A DNA stretch of 56,384 nt from NCBI GenBank assembly GCA_947652615.1, contig CANTDX010000018.1, positions 1 through 56,384 of the forward strand. Reading direction: 5' to 3'. A program made the translations under genes and the position numbers. The notes beneath the pieces are model-generated. The model saw only the letters and a list, made by a program, of their open reading frames with translations, had not been told where the DNA came from and searched no databases. Shown in pieces: positions 7,420-17,018 of this stretch (positions are counted from its first letter, which is position 1; every line of letters begins with the position of its first letter). This stretch comes from an uncultured Dorea sp. GTDB lineage: Bacteria > Bacillota > Clostridia > Lachnospirales > Lachnospiraceae.

Positions 7420-8490
7420 ATGAAAAAAATACTGGTCGTAGATGATGCAGAACTAAACCGCGAATTATTATATGACATCTTGAAAGACGACTATATGATT
7501 GAGATGGCTGCCAACGGGGAAGAAGCGCTTGAACATCTCAGGAAGTCCCATCATGAGATATCTGCCCTCCTTCTGGACCTTCGGATGCCGAAGATAGACG
7601 GCTTCGCCGTGATCGAAGAGATGCAGCAGAAGGGCTTCATACAGCAGATCCCCATTCTCATCATAAGCGGCGAGCATGCTATAGAGATTGAGAATCTCTG
7701 TTTCCAGTTGGGGATCTCTGATTTTATCCACAAGCCTTTCGAGAGCTCTCTGGTCAAGAACCGGGTGAAGAATGCGATCAAGCTCTTCTCTTATAAGAAT
7801 CAGTTAGAACAAAAGGTAGAGGAACAGGCGGCGGCGATACAGAAGCAATATCAGATCATTCAGTTACAGGCCGAGAAACTGAGAGAAGCCAAGCCTTTCA
7901 ACATCCTGATGATGGAATTCAATTCTGCAATTATTGAAGTGGAGACGAAACTTAAGGTATTGAACGCGGAATTCTCCCATCAATATAACCGGAATCCTTT
8001 TGAGTCCATCAAGAGCCGGCTGAAATCCCCGGAGAGCATTTATGAGAAGTTAGAGCGGAAGGGCTTTCCCGTCACGCTGGAGAGCATAAGAGAGAATCTG
8101 ACCGATGTAGCGGGGGTGCGTGTGATCTGCTCTTTCCCCGACGACATCTACCGCCTTGCAGAGCTTTTCGCCAAACAGGACGATATCGTGGTCATCAAGA
8201 GGAAGGACTACATAAAGAACCCCAAATCCAACGGTTACCGGAGTCTCCATCTGATCCTTGACGTGCCTATCTTCCTGTCCCACGGGAAGAAATACATGAA
8301 GGTAGAGATCCAGTTCCGCACCATAGCCATGGATTTCTGGGCAAGCCTGGAACACAAATTAAAATACAAAAAAAATGTGAACGATACCGATGAGATCGTG
8401 CATCAGCTCAAGGAATGTGCCGACTCCATTGAGAAGCTGGATCAGCAGATGCAGCAGATCCGCAATAAGATCGACCACTCAAAAGAATAA
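7420..8490 (+). CDS. Response-regulator receiver fused to a RelA/SpoT-type small alarmone synthetase
   Basis: A 356-residue two-domain protein. Residues 1-120 are a receiver domain with acidic pocket D8/D9, phospho-acceptor D53 (LLLDLRMPKIDG), switch S83 and K105. A coiled-coil linker follows (~125-160). Residues ~160-345 are a (p)ppGpp synthetase: SRLKSPESIYEKLERKG (basic ATP-binding part), LTDVAGVRVIC with the metal-binding D229 and R234, NPKSNGYRSLHL with Y273 and H277, and VEIQFRTIAMDFWASLEHKL with catalytic E296. No HD hydrolase, TGS or ACT domain is present. It therefore looks like a RelQ/RelP-class synthetase under direct phosphorylation control. It is monocistronic, with no kinase gene beside it, and ends at the hairpin 8489-8514. 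Function is inferred from conserved residues; the coupling mechanism is unknown. Confidence 0.88.
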   Translation: MKKILVVDDAELNRELLYDILKDDYMIEMAANGEEALEHLRKSHHEISALLLDLRMPKIDGFAVIEEMQQKGFIQQIPILIISGEHAIEIENLCFQLGISDFIHKPFESSLVKNRVKNAIKLFSYKNQLEQKVEEQAAAIQKQYQIIQLQAEKLREAKPFNILMMEFNSAIIEVETKLKVLNAEFSHQYNRNPFESIKSRLKSPESIYEKLERKGFPVTLESIRENLTDVAGVRVICSFPDDIYRLAELFAKQDDIVVIKRKDYIKNPKSNGYRSLHLILDVPIFLSHGKKYMKVEIQFRTIAMDFWASLEHKLKYKKNVNDTDEIVHQLKECADSIEKLDQQMQQIRNKIDHSKE

Positions 8491-8514
8491 AAGAGAGGGA
8501 ACCCCCTCTCTTTT
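8489..8514. terminator. Bidirectional intrinsic terminator
   Basis: A perfect 11-bp stem, AAAAGAGAGGG (8489-8499) with CCCTCTCTTTT (8504-8514), and a 4-nt loop. The symmetric A and T ends serve the alarmone synthetase gene on one strand and gpsA on the other. Confidence 0.9.
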
Positions 8515-8525
8515 GTCATTCCTGA

Positions 8526-9539
8526 TTATTTCTTCCACGGCAGCGCATGATGTTCTGCCTTGCTGTCCCTAAGCATCAGTTCATTCACTGCTTCTCTCGG
8601 ATCCTTCCCTTCAAATAATACTTCGCTTACCTTATCAATGATCGGCAGAGATACATCATACTTCTTTCCAAGCTTTACCGCAGCCTTTGCAGAATACACA
8701 CCCTCTACCACCATCTGGACCTCGTCCATGGCCTCCTGCATACTCCTGCCCTGTCCTATGAGATAGCCCGCCTTGCGGTTACGGCTGTGGACGCTTGCGC
8801 AGGTAACGATCAGGTCGCCGATGCCGGTAAGCCCGGTGAAGCTCTCGATTGCTCCGCCCATCTTCACACCCAACCTTGCGATCTCCGCAATCCCTCTGGT
8901 GATCAGCGCTGCCTTCGTATTGTCGCCATATCCCAAACCGTCCGCGATACCGGCGGCCAGCGCGATCACATTCTTAAGAGATCCCCCAAGCTCCATTCCC
9001 AACATATCCGGACTTGTGTACACACGGAACACCTCGTTCATGAACATCTCCTGCAGATATTCGGCCGTCTCTTCCTTCTTCGCTCCGATCACCACAATCG
9101 TCGGAAGACCTCTTCCCACTTCCTCGGCATGGCTTGGTCCTGACAGTACCGCCACATCTGCCTGGGGAATCTCCTGCTCGATCTGCTGAGAAAGCGTCAT
9201 CAGAGTATCTTCTTCAATTCCCTTCGCCACGTCAACGATGATCTGTCCGTCCGCCACATACGGGCTCATACTGCGCGCGGTGCTCCTGGTGAATGGAGAC
9301 GGCACCGCCAGGACAATAAAATCCTTATCCCTGACCGTACTCTCCACATCCGTAGTAAACTGCATATCCTCCGGAATCTTCACTCCCGGCAGCTTACTCA
9401 CATGCTCTCGCTTCCTGGACAGCATATCAACCTCTTCTTCACTGATCGACCACACCGTAACCTGGTGTCCGTTCCTGTGAAGCAGAAGCGCCAGCGCCGT
9501 TCCCCAGCTTCCAGCTCCCATAATACCTACATTCGCCAT
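8526..9539 (-). CDS. gpsA: NAD(P)H-dependent glycerol-3-phosphate dehydrogenase
   Basis: A 337-residue enzyme that reduces dihydroxyacetone phosphate to sn-glycerol 3-phosphate, the backbone for phospholipids. The N-terminal Rossmann motif GIMGAGSWGTALA, the LSGPSHAEEVGRGLPT motif and LGGSLKNVIALAAGI with the catalytic lysine are all present. The start at 9539 has GGGAGGAAG 7 nt upstream; a longer frame starting at 9602 has no comparable site and would overlap plsY. It is last in the DUF512-der-plsY-gpsA operon. It sits directly after plsY, which uses its product, so the pair forms the first steps of phosphatidic acid synthesis. Confidence 0.96.
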   Translation of the reverse strand: MANVGIMGAGSWGTALALLLHRNGHQVTVWSISEEEVDMLSRKREHVSKLPGVKIPEDMQFTTDVESTVRDKDFIVLAVPSPFTRSTARSMSPYVADGQIIVDVAKGIEEDTLMTLSQQIEQEIPQADVAVLSGPSHAEEVGRGLPTIVVIGAKKEETAEYLQEMFMNEVFRVYTSPDMLGMELGGSLKNVIALAAGIADGLGYGDNTKAALITRGIAEIARLGVKMGGAIESFTGLTGIGDLIVTCASVHSRNRKAGYLIGQGRSMQEAMDEVQMVVEGVYSAKAAVKLGKKYDVSLPIIDKVSEVLFEGKDPREAVNELMLRDSKAEHHALPWKK

Positions 9540-9582
9540 AATCCAACTTCCTCCCTGTTTCATATATTTAATAATAGATTTC

Positions 9583-10227
9583 TCATTTACTCTTCCCGAC
9601 ACTCAGCTTATTCTCCGTCCCGGTCATAAGCCGCTTGATATTCGCCCGATGCTTGAAGAACGCCAGCGCCATGAGAAATACGGCGATACCGTACATCTCA
9701 TAGAGATAATTCTGCGCAATGCCATAGACTCCCGTCTGTCCAAGGAAAATGACCACCGCAAGATAGAGGACCACCACCACCAGCGATCCCAGAGACACAT
9801 ACCTCGTCAGCGCCACGATTCCTACAAATACGACAATGAACAGCACTACTGCCCATACGCTGGTCGTGCTCACGATCAGCCCTGCCGTCGCCGCGATTCC
9901 CTTCCCTCCCTTGAAATTCATATAGAACGGGAAGTTATGTCCAAGGATCGCTCCCATACCTGCATAGAGGGACAGAAGCGGCAGCATATCCCCATGGGAT
10001 CCCTTGTAGATCAGATGCACTGCAACCACCGCGAACACACATTTGAAACAATCACCAAGGAAGGTCACCGCCCCGGCTTTCCAGCCCATAGTACGCAGTG
10101 CATTGGTAGTGCCTGCATTGCCGCTGCCCTGCTGGCGGATGTCTATATGATGCAGCTTCCCGTACAGATATCCCGTCTGCAGCAGCCCGAACACATATCC
10201 GATCAATATGCTTATGACTCGTTCCAT
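9583..10227 (-). CDS. plsY: Acyl-phosphate:glycerol-3-phosphate acyltransferase
   Basis: A 214-residue membrane protein with five or so helices, which transfers an acyl group from acyl phosphate to glycerol 3-phosphate to make lysophosphatidic acid. The three PlsY motifs are visible: GSGNAGTTNALRTMG near residues 35-49, GHNFPFYMNFKGGKGIAAT near 97-115, and the C-terminal membrane segment before a basic tail. It is preceded by der (2-bp gap) and followed by gpsA, which supplies its substrate. The order der-plsY-gpsA is a common Firmicutes arrangement. Confidence 0.96.
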   Translation of the reverse strand: MERVISILIGYVFGLLQTGYLYGKLHHIDIRQQGSGNAGTTNALRTMGWKAGAVTFLGDCFKCVFAVVAVHLIYKGSHGDMLPLLSLYAGMGAILGHNFPFYMNFKGGKGIAATAGLIVSTTSVWAVVLFIVVFVGIVALTRYVSLGSLVVVVLYLAVVIFLGQTGVYGIAQNYLYEMYGIAVFLMALAFFKHRANIKRLMTGTENKLSVGKSK

Positions 10228-10229
10228 GA

Positions 10230-11558
10230 TTAACGCCCCTTTTCTTTTCTTTCTCTGATGAAGAACTTAAGCGAAGTTCCTCTGAATCCAAATGCATCCC
10301 GGATCCTGTTCTCCAGATACCTAGTGTAGGAGAAATGCATCAGCTCCTTATCATTTACAAAGATCACGAATGTCGGCGGCTTCACCGCTACCTGCGTGAT
10401 ATAATAAAGCTTCAGCCGCTTGCCCTTATCTGACGGCGGCTGCTGCATGGCAACTGCTTCCATCATGATCTCGTTGAGCACGCCGGTCGCCACCCGCATG
10501 GACTGGTTCTCGATCACCATATCAATCATATCATAGAGCTTCACCAACCTCTGGCCGGTCACGGCGGACACATACATGATCTCCGCGTAAGGCATGAACG
10601 ACAAGACACGGCGGATCTCATTCTCATACTCCTTCATGGTCTTATCATTCTTCTCGATGGCGTCCCACTTATTGACTACGATGACGATGCCCTTCCCGCG
10701 CTCATGGGCGATCCCGGCAATCTTCGCATCCTGTTCGGTCACACCTTCCGACGCGTCGATCACCATCAGCACCACATCTGCACGCTCTACGGCAGACACC
10801 GCACGGATAATACTGTACCTCTCCAGCTCTTCCTTAATCTTGTTCTTCCTGCGAAGCCCCGCCGTATCTATGAACACATACTCCCTGCCGTTGTACTTGA
10901 TCTCCGTATCTATGGCATCTCTGGTCGTCCCGGCGATATCCGACACGATCACCCGCTGTTCGCCGAGCAGCTTGTTGACAATGGATGACTTGCCCACATT
11001 GGGCTTACCCACGATTGCCACCCGCGGACGGTCGTCTTCCTCTTCTTCCCCCGCTCCCTGCGGGAAATACTTCACCACCTCATCCAGCATATCGCCGATC
11101 CCAAGACGTGACGCGGACGACACCGGCATAGGGTCCCCGATACCCAGATTATAGAACTCATACACATCCGGCATGAACTTCTCGAAATGATCTACCTTGT
11201 TCACCACTAATACCACCGGTTTCGCCGAACGCCTCAGCATATCCGCCACTTTGGAGTCGGCGTCTACAAGACCCTGCCGCACATCCGTGAGGAATATGAT
11301 CACGTCCGCCGTATCTATGGCGATCTGTGCCTGCTCCCGCATCTGTGACAAGATAATATCCTTGCTCTCCGGTTCGATCCCCCCGGTATCCACCAGGGTA
11401 AATTCCTTGTCAAGCCATGAGACGTCCGCATAGATCCGGTCCCTGGTCACACCAGGCGTATCCTTCACGATCGAAATCATCTCACCGGCCAGCGCATTAA
11501 AAAGGGTCGACTTGCCCACATTGGGCCTTCCCACTATTGCTACTACTGGTTTACTCAT
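10230..11558 (-). CDS. der: Ribosome-associated GTPase Der (EngA)
   Basis: A 442-residue protein with two tandem GTPase domains and a C-terminal KH-like domain, an architecture unique to Der. The first P-loop is GRPNVGKST (residues 10-18) with DTPG and NKVD. The second is GKPNVGKSS (about residue 180) with [14 protein letters not shown] and NKWD. The C-terminal section [21 protein letters not shown] is the KH-like part. It assists maturation of the large ribosomal subunit and is normally essential. The ATG overlaps the 3' end of the upstream DUF512 gene by 8 bp, so the two are probably translationally coupled. Confidence 0.97.
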   Translation of the reverse strand: MSKPVVAIVGRPNVGKSTLFNALAGEMISIVKDTPGVTRDRIYADVSWLDKEFTLVDTGGIEPESKDIILSQMREQAQIAIDTADVIIFLTDVRQGLVDADSKVADMLRRSAKPVVLVVNKVDHFEKFMPDVYEFYNLGIGDPMPVSSASRLGIGDMLDEVVKYFPQGAGEEEEDDRPRVAIVGKPNVGKSSIVNKLLGEQRVIVSDIAGTTRDAIDTEIKYNGREYVFIDTAGLRRKNKIKEELERYSIIRAVSAVERADVVLMVIDASEGVTEQDAKIAGIAHERGKGIVIVVNKWDAIEKNDKTMKEYENEIRRVLSFMPYAEIMYVSAVTGQRLVKLYDMIDMVIENQSMRVATGVLNEIMMEAVAMQQPPSDKGKRLKLYYITQVAVKPPTFVIFVNDKELMHFSYTRYLENRIRDAFGFRGTSLKFFIRERKEKGR

Positions 11559-12885
11559 CTTCTATCTCCTCATCTATTGAAGTCAATACTGCATCTATAA
11601 AGTCTTGCCCGCTTGATTTTACAATATCTGCGCGCACTTGTAAAGCCTCCTCCACTTCTGCAAGGCTAACATCATCCAGAAATACCTCCTCGCCGCTTCG
11701 GAACATATTGCAGGGAAGCAGGAGCCTGTCTCCTAATTCCTGCCCGCGAAGCTGTGCGATCAGATCCCGGCCCGTAATAAGCCCTGACACCGTAATAAGC
11801 TCTCCAAAGAAATCATTGCGGATGGGATAGACACGGATATCTGTCCCCGGGCATCTCATCATAAGCCTGTCTGCCATCTTCTGAATATAGGGATGGGCAA
11901 GCAGCCCCGTCGCCACAGATAATTCCCTCTGTATGCCGTCGTCCTGAACCTCTTCGTATGCCTCTTCAAATTCATTCATCAAGAGGCGGAGCATCCCCAC
12001 GCCGTTCTCAAGCTGGAGATACCCGTCGTACCGTTCTTCTCCCGGCAGTTCCTTCTCTGCAAGGATGTACCACTCGTCGCCCGCATGGATAAAATGTGTT
12101 CCATATTCCTCATAGAGCTTCTCCTGCCATCTATGGACCGCCGACAGCACCTCTTCTGCATCTGCCTTCCCAAAAGGCTCTAGCGGCTCTAAGCCCTCCC
12201 TGTGCTTCGTAAGCCCCACCGGCACCACAGATACACTCTGCAGGTACGGCAGATACTTCGCCATATCCCGGATGCTTCGTTCCAGTTCCTCCCCGTCGTT
12301 GATCCCTTTGCAGAGCACGATCTGGCCGTTCATATGGATACCGGCCTCATAGAGCCTGTCCGCCTTCGCAAGCGCATCTCCCGCGAACCGGTTGTGAAGC
12401 ATCCTGCATCTCAATTCCGGATTCGTCGTATGGAAGGATATATTGATCGGCTCCAGATGGTAGCGGATAATTCTGTCGATATCATGGTCGCTCATATTGG
12501 TCAATGTCACGTAATTGCCCTGTAGGAACGACAGCCTGGAGTCGTCGTCTTTAAAATACAGCGTCTCCCGCATTCCCCGCGGCATCTGGTCGATAAAACA
12601 AAAGATACACCGGTTCCTGCAGGAACGGTACTCGTCCATCAATCCCTGCTCGAATTCGATCCCCAGATCTTCGTCGTAATCCTTCTCGATCTCAAGCTCC
12701 CATTCCTCTCCGTCCGGTTTCTCGATCAGAATCACCAGTTCCTCGTCATTCACATAGAAATGATAATCAAATACATCCTCGATCTCCTGCCCGTTGACGG
12801 TGATCAGACGGTCCCCCGCCTCGATCCCAAGCTCCCATGCGATACTGTCCTGCATTACTTCCTTTATGATATGCTTTCGCCCCAT
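11551..12885 (-). CDS. DUF512 family protein with PDZ-like N terminus and radical-SAM-type cysteine motif
   Basis: A 444-residue protein. Residues ~1-60 form a PDZ-like domain ([20 protein letters not shown]). Near residue 90, [12 protein letters not shown] matches the Cx3Cx2C iron-sulphur signature of radical-SAM enzymes, and the rest is the DUF512 domain. The start at 12885 has AAGAGGTGG just upstream; the longer frame from 12930 runs through the promoter region. The gene often sits next to der in Firmicutes, as here, and leads this operon from the promoter at 12919-12946. Its reaction is not known to me. A role in metabolism linked to ribosome or membrane biogenesis is only suggested by its neighbours. 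Confidence 0.85.
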   Translation of the reverse strand: MGRKHIIKEVMQDSIAWELGIEAGDRLITVNGQEIEDVFDYHFYVNDEELVILIEKPDGEEWELEIEKDYDEDLGIEFEQGLMDEYRSCRNRCIFCFIDQMPRGMRETLYFKDDDSRLSFLQGNYVTLTNMSDHDIDRIIRYHLEPINISFHTTNPELRCRMLHNRFAGDALAKADRLYEAGIHMNGQIVLCKGINDGEELERSIRDMAKYLPYLQSVSVVPVGLTKHREGLEPLEPFGKADAEEVLSAVHRWQEKLYEEYGTHFIHAGDEWYILAEKELPGEERYDGYLQLENGVGMLRLLMNEFEEAYEEVQDDGIQRELSVATGLLAHPYIQKMADRLMMRCPGTDIRVYPIRNDFFGELITVSGLITGRDLIAQLRGQELGDRLLLPCNMFRSGEEVFLDDVSLAEVEEALQVRADIVKSSGQDFIDAVLTSIDEEIEDE

Positions 12886-12918
12886 ATTCCACCTCTTGAC
12901 CCCAATATCTTTATAACA

Positions 12919-12946
12919 AGTATAACACATTTTTTCATTATCGCAA
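12919..12946 (-). promoter_or_regulatory. Predicted promoter of the DUF512-der-plsY-gpsA operon
   Basis: On the reverse strand TTGCGA (12941-12946), 16 bp, TATACT (12919-12924), about 35 bp before the ATG at 12885. Confidence 0.5.
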
Positions 12947-12953
12947 TCTGTAG

Positions 12954-12983
12954 TTGACCTTACCCTGCCAAAAGTGCTATAAA
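12954..12983 (+). promoter_or_regulatory. Predicted promoter of the PRPP synthetase gene
   Basis: TTGACC (12954-12959), 18 bp, TATAAA (12978-12983), about 44 nt before the ATG at 13027. It lies back to back with the DUF512 promoter. Confidence 0.5.
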
Positions 12984-13026
12984 TATCTTAGGAACTTCTA
13001 CACAAACCGTCACATAGGAGAGAGAT

Positions 13027-14199
13027 ATGCAGAATATCAAATTAATGGAAAAGCTGCTTCCGGCAGCACCTCTTAAAATCGCAGCCCTGGAATCCTGTAA
13101 GGAATTCGGGAAGAGAGTGGATGATTATATCGTAGGCTTCCGCCAGGCTACCCTGGAGGAATCTCTGGATTCTCCGCTTTATCAGAGTTACCGGCAGGAC
13201 TCTTATCTGGTAAGCTGTCATTGTCCGCGTTTTGGCACCGGGGAAGCCAAGGGACTGATCGACGAATCGATCCGCGGCAAGGATCTGTATCTCATGGTTG
13301 ATGTATGTAATTACAGCCTGTCTTACACCGTCAACGGACATCCGAACCATATGTCCCCGGACGATCACTACCAAGACCTGAAACGCATCATATCCGCCGC
13401 CAACGGCAAGGCGCACCGGCTGAATGTAATCATGCCCTTCCTATACGAGAGCCGCCAGCATAAGCGCACCAAGAGAGAGTCCCTGGACTGTGCCCTGGCG
13501 CTGCAGGAGCTTGCGGATATGGGCGTGGACAATATCATCACCTTCGACGCCCACGACCCCAGGGTACAGAATTCCATCCCGCTCCACGGGTTCGACAGCT
13601 TCAACCCGCCGTACCAGTTCATCAAGGCACTGCTCCGCGCAGAACCAAATCTGATCGTTGATAAGGAGCACCTGATGATCATAAGCCCCGATGAGGGAGC
13701 CATGCACCGTGCCATCTATTTCTCCAACGTAACGGGAGTCAACATGGGTATGTTCTATAAGCGCCGGGATTATTCTACCGTCATAAACGGCAAGAACCCC
13801 ATCGTTGAACACGAATTCCTGGGTGACGACATCCACGGTAAGGATGTGATCATCGTGGATGATATGATCTCTTCCGGAGAAAGTATGCTGGATGTGGCGA
13901 AACAGATTAAGGAGCGCGGCGCCAACCGGGTATTTGTCTGCACTACCTTCGGTCTGTTTACCGAAGGCTTTGGGATCTTCGACGATTACTACAGCAAGGG
14001 ATATATTGACCGAGTAATCACTACGAACCTGACCTATCTGCCGCCTGCAGCCTATGAGAAGCCTTATTTTGTAGTGGCAGATATGTGCAAATTCATGGCG
14101 CTGATCATTGATTCCATGAATCACGATGTCTCCATCGGCAAGGTCCTGAATCCTACCGATAAGATCCATGCCCTTCTCAAGGCGCATACCGCAGATTGA
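13027..14199 (+). CDS. prs: Ribose-phosphate pyrophosphokinase, long divergent form
   Basis: A 390-residue member of the PRPP synthetase family, which makes 5-phosphoribosyl 1-diphosphate from ribose 5-phosphate and ATP. The PRPP-binding loop VIIVDDMISSGESM and the segment ITFDAHDPRVQN (counterpart of the DLHxxQIQGFF region) are present. Classical bacterial Prs is about 315 residues. This one has an extended N terminus and insertions, and its usual KRR-x-GDVxGK motif reads KRRDYSTVINGKNPIVEHEFLG. It belongs to the atypical clostridial type. The start has AGGAGAGAG just upstream. It is transcribed alone and ends at a hairpin shared with the convergent deacetylase gene. Confidence 0.85.
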   Translation: MQNIKLMEKLLPAAPLKIAALESCKEFGKRVDDYIVGFRQATLEESLDSPLYQSYRQDSYLVSCHCPRFGTGEAKGLIDESIRGKDLYLMVDVCNYSLSYTVNGHPNHMSPDDHYQDLKRIISAANGKAHRLNVIMPFLYESRQHKRTKRESLDCALALQELADMGVDNIITFDAHDPRVQNSIPLHGFDSFNPPYQFIKALLRAEPNLIVDKEHLMIISPDEGAMHRAIYFSNVTGVNMGMFYKRRDYSTVINGKNPIVEHEFLGDDIHGKDVIIVDDMISSGESMLDVAKQIKERGANRVFVCTTFGLFTEGFGIFDDYYSKGYIDRVITTNLTYLPPAAYEKPYFVVADMCKFMALIIDSMNHDVSIGKVLNPTDKIHALLKAHTAD

Positions 14200-14215
14200 C
14201 CGCCGACCGTTAAGA

Positions 14216-14261
14216 AGGCTGCCGGGAAATGTGATAAACTTCTATCACTTCCCGGCAGCCT
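14216..14261. terminator. Bidirectional intrinsic terminator between prs and deacetylase genes
   Basis: AGGCTGCCGGGAA (14216-14228) pairs with TTCCCGGCAGCCT (14249-14261), extended after a 2-nt bulge by GTGATA/TATCAC with a 6-nt loop. Nineteen base pairs in all, lying 17 bp from each convergent stop codon. Confidence 0.85.
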
Positions 14262-14278
14262 CTTTGCTGACTGCTGTA

Positions 14279-15730
14279 TTAAAAATCCGTATACCGTTCG
14301 CCGTTCTCCATCTTGATCCCCTTAGCCGCCGCCATCTCCGACACCGTCACAAGCTGATAATTCTGTGCGATCAGCTTGGGAATCATCTCGATCGCCGCAT
14401 CCACACTCTCCGAATGGATATCGTGCATCAATATGATGTCGCCGTCCTGAGCCTTGGTCATGACTTCATTAACCGTCATCTGAACGTTCCTTGTCTTCCA
14501 GTCTAGCGTATCTATGTTCCATAAGATCAGAGGCTTGCGGATCGTTGCTTTCACTGTATCGTTGATCGCTCCATACGGAGGGCGCAGCACTGTCGCTCCC
14601 TGTCCGATAATATCATGAAGGCTTTGATCCGTACGGTCAACCTGATCCTTAATGCCTGACGCATCCATCTTCGTAAGATCCGGATGATCAAAGGTATGGC
14701 TTCCAATCTCACATCCCACCTCTTTCATACGCCTTACCGCATCCGGATAGACACTGACATTCTTACCCTGCATGAAGAAGGTCGCATGAGCGCCGTATTT
14801 GCTGAGCGCATCCAGAAGCTCCCCGGTCCTCTGCCCCGGACCGTCATCGAAGGTCAGCGCCACCATCGGTTTGTTCGGATCCACTTCACTCTCTTCCATG
14901 GACACCAATACCCCATCCTTCCCGAAGTCGCATTTGGTCATCCCAAGGTAAGTCTCTCCGGTCACCATCTTACCGTCCTGCCCGAAATAATAAGTCTTCC
15001 CGTCAATATCCTTCCAACCGGTCACCATACGGCCGTCTGCCTCCAGATAATATCTGGAATCTTCCTGATCGAGCCAGCCGGTCTGAAGGACTCCCTCGGA
15101 ATCCAGGAAATAATCAGCTCCGCCTGCATTCTGCCAGCCGGTCGCCATCTTCTCATCTTCCCCGAAATAATAGGTCTTCCCCTTCGATACCACGAACTCA
15201 TTCTTCACATATGTGCCGTCATAACGCCTAAACCGGTCCTTGTCCCACTCGCCCAACGGATTCTTGACCAGAAATGAAGCGTCAAGAGTATCTATGGTCA
15301 GTACTCCGAACCATTCCTTCCTGAGGCACTTCTTAATGCGGTCGCTGAGTTCTAAATGCATAGAATACTCGCCTTCCACGCCCGTATCTGCATCACACGC
15401 CACCGTATAGCCATGCCCTTCCTTGAATTCCTCTTCCAGATTCTTCACCGTGAAGCCGCTCTTCTCATCCAGAATGATCTCTGAATTCCCTACCACTTCC
15501 ACTTCCGTCTCAAACTCCGGAACTTCCTCGCCCTGCAAAATCGCTGTATCCTTAAGCTTCAGGTAGACCGACGCTTCCTGTCTGGACGCTGAAGCGGTCG
15601 TCATACAAAACAGCGGTATCCCGGCAATCAGAAAAAGAGCAAGAATACGAAGACACATCCTTGCTCTCCTTACTTTTCTGATTCTTCTCTCTTTTAATAA
15701 TTCCCTTTCCTTAATTCGCTGACTTGTCAT
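14279..15730 (-). CDS. Membrane-anchored polysaccharide deacetylase with cell-wall-binding repeats
   Basis: A 483-residue exported protein. A basic N terminus and one membrane segment (residues ~26-48) are followed by an Ig-like region (~55-160). Three to four choline-binding-type repeats follow (~184-280), for example TYYFGEDEKMATGWQ, YYLEADGRMVTGW and TYYFGQDGKMVTG. A NodB deacetylase domain (288-470) has catalytic TFDDGPG (D295/D296), the SHTFDHPDL metal-binding histidines and RPPYGA. It should remove acetyl groups from peptidoglycan or another wall glycan, giving lysozyme resistance or wall remodelling. It has its own promoter (15786-15814) and is monocistronic. The exact glycan is not determinable. 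Confidence 0.88.
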   Translation of the reverse strand: MTSQRIKERELLKERRIRKVRRARMCLRILALFLIAGIPLFCMTTASASRQEASVYLKLKDTAILQGEEVPEFETEVEVVGNSEIILDEKSGFTVKNLEEEFKEGHGYTVACDADTGVEGEYSMHLELSDRIKKCLRKEWFGVLTIDTLDASFLVKNPLGEWDKDRFRRYDGTYVKNEFVVSKGKTYYFGEDEKMATGWQNAGGADYFLDSEGVLQTGWLDQEDSRYYLEADGRMVTGWKDIDGKTYYFGQDGKMVTGETYLGMTKCDFGKDGVLVSMEESEVDPNKPMVALTFDDGPGQRTGELLDALSKYGAHATFFMQGKNVSVYPDAVRRMKEVGCEIGSHTFDHPDLTKMDASGIKDQVDRTDQSLHDIIGQGATVLRPPYGAINDTVKATIRKPLILWNIDTLDWKTRNVQMTVNEVMTKAQDGDIILMHDIHSESVDAAIEMIPKLIAQNYQLVTVSEMAAAKGIKMENGERYTDF

Positions 15731-15785
15731 CTGTATATCTCCCCTATGGTCTCACAACCCGCTAAAAACTAAACTTGTTATATTG

Positions 15786-15814
15786 AGTATACAGGAATTC
15801 CAAATATATTACAA
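15786..15814 (-). promoter_or_regulatory. Predicted promoter of the polysaccharide deacetylase gene
   Basis: On the reverse strand TTGTAA (15809-15814), 17 bp, TATACT (15786-15791). The spacer contains the palindrome GGAATTCC. Confidence 0.6.
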
Positions 15815-15852
15815 TGCATCTTATGTTAAGATTTTTTAATTATTCTTAAAAA

Positions 15853-17016
15853 TCACTTAATAATTCGAACGCGGAGAACTTCCTTCACCGCACTGAGTTC
15901 TTCTGCAACCTTGTCAGAAACGGGACTGTCAACATCGATCATCGTATAGGCATACTTCCCCTTGCTCTTATTGGTCAGATCGGCAATATTCATATTGTCA
16001 TTCGCCAGGATCTTCGTGAACTGGCCGATCATATTCGGAACGTTGCGGTGCAGAAGGAGGATTCTGGTATTATCCCCTCTCATTCCCATATCACAGTCCG
16101 GATAGTTCACGGAATTCTTGATATTACCGTTCTCCAGGTAATTCCTCAGCTCCTTGACCGCCATCTTCGCGCAGTTATCCTCAGACTCCTCCGTAGACGC
16201 GCCGAGATGCGGTATCACGATCGCCCCCTTGACTCCGGCGGTAACGGGCGTTGGGAAATCCGATACATAGTGCTTCACATGACCGGACACCAACGCGTCC
16301 ACCATGGCTTCTTCATCCACAAGAACATTTCTTGCAAAATTCAATACGACGACACCCTTCTTCATCAGACCGATGGCATCCTTGTCGATCATCCCCTTGG
16401 TGCTCTCTATCGCCGGCACATGGATCGTAATATAGTCACAATCTCCGTACAGCTCATCTACCGTCTTCGCGTGATGGATGCTTCGCGACAGCCTCCACGC
16501 AGAATCTATCGACACATACGGGTCATAGCCGTACACATCCATCCCAAGAGCCGTAGCCGCATTAGCCACCAGCACACCGATCGCTCCAAGCCCTATGACT
16601 CCAAGCTTCTTACCCTCTAGTTCACAGCCTGCGAACGCCTTCTTCGCTTTCTCTGCGTCTTTGGCAATATTGCCGTCCTCTTCATTCTCCTGAACCCAAT
16701 TAATGCCGCCGATGATGTCTCTGGATGCAAGAAGCATCCCAGCGATCACAAGCTCCTTTACACCGTTGGCATTGGCGCCCGGCGTATTGAATACCACGAT
16801 CCCTTCCTCAGCGCATCTCTCCAGCGGTATATTATTGACTCCGGCGCCGGCGCGCGCGATCACCTTGAGATCCGGCGTAAATTCCATGTCATGCATGACA
16901 GCGCTTCTAACCAGCACGGCATCCGCATTCTCCATCGTACTTACCGGGACATACTCTTCCGTAAATTGTTCCAGCCCTACGTCAGAGACCGGATTCAAGC
17001 AATGATATTTATACAT
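15853..17016 (-). CDS. serA: D-3-phosphoglycerate dehydrogenase
   Basis: A 387-residue NAD-dependent dehydrogenase that oxidises 3-phosphoglycerate to 3-phosphohydroxypyruvate, the first step of serine synthesis. It shows the Rossmann motif GVIGLGAIGVLVANAA, the catalytic arginine region VLNFARNVLVDEEA and the histidine of IPHLGASTEES. A C-terminal ACT domain follows (RILLLHRNVPNMIGQFTKIL), the usual site of serine feedback binding. The length fits the shorter SerA form without the extra ASB domain. It starts 2 bp after the serC stop and ends the leuB-ilvD-ilvB-serC-serA run. Confidence 0.95.
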   Translation of the reverse strand: MYKYHCLNPVSDVGLEQFTEEYVPVSTMENADAVLVRSAVMHDMEFTPDLKVIARAGAGVNNIPLERCAEEGIVVFNTPGANANGVKELVIAGMLLASRDIIGGINWVQENEEDGNIAKDAEKAKKAFAGCELEGKKLGVIGLGAIGVLVANAATALGMDVYGYDPYVSIDSAWRLSRSIHHAKTVDELYGDCDYITIHVPAIESTKGMIDKDAIGLMKKGVVVLNFARNVLVDEEAMVDALVSGHVKHYVSDFPTPVTAGVKGAIVIPHLGASTEESEDNCAKMAVKELRNYLENGNIKNSVNYPDCDMGMRGDNTRILLLHRNVPNMIGQFTKILANDNMNIADLTNKSKGKYAYTMIDVDSPVSDKVAEELSAVKEVLRVRIIK

Positions 17017-17018
17017 GA

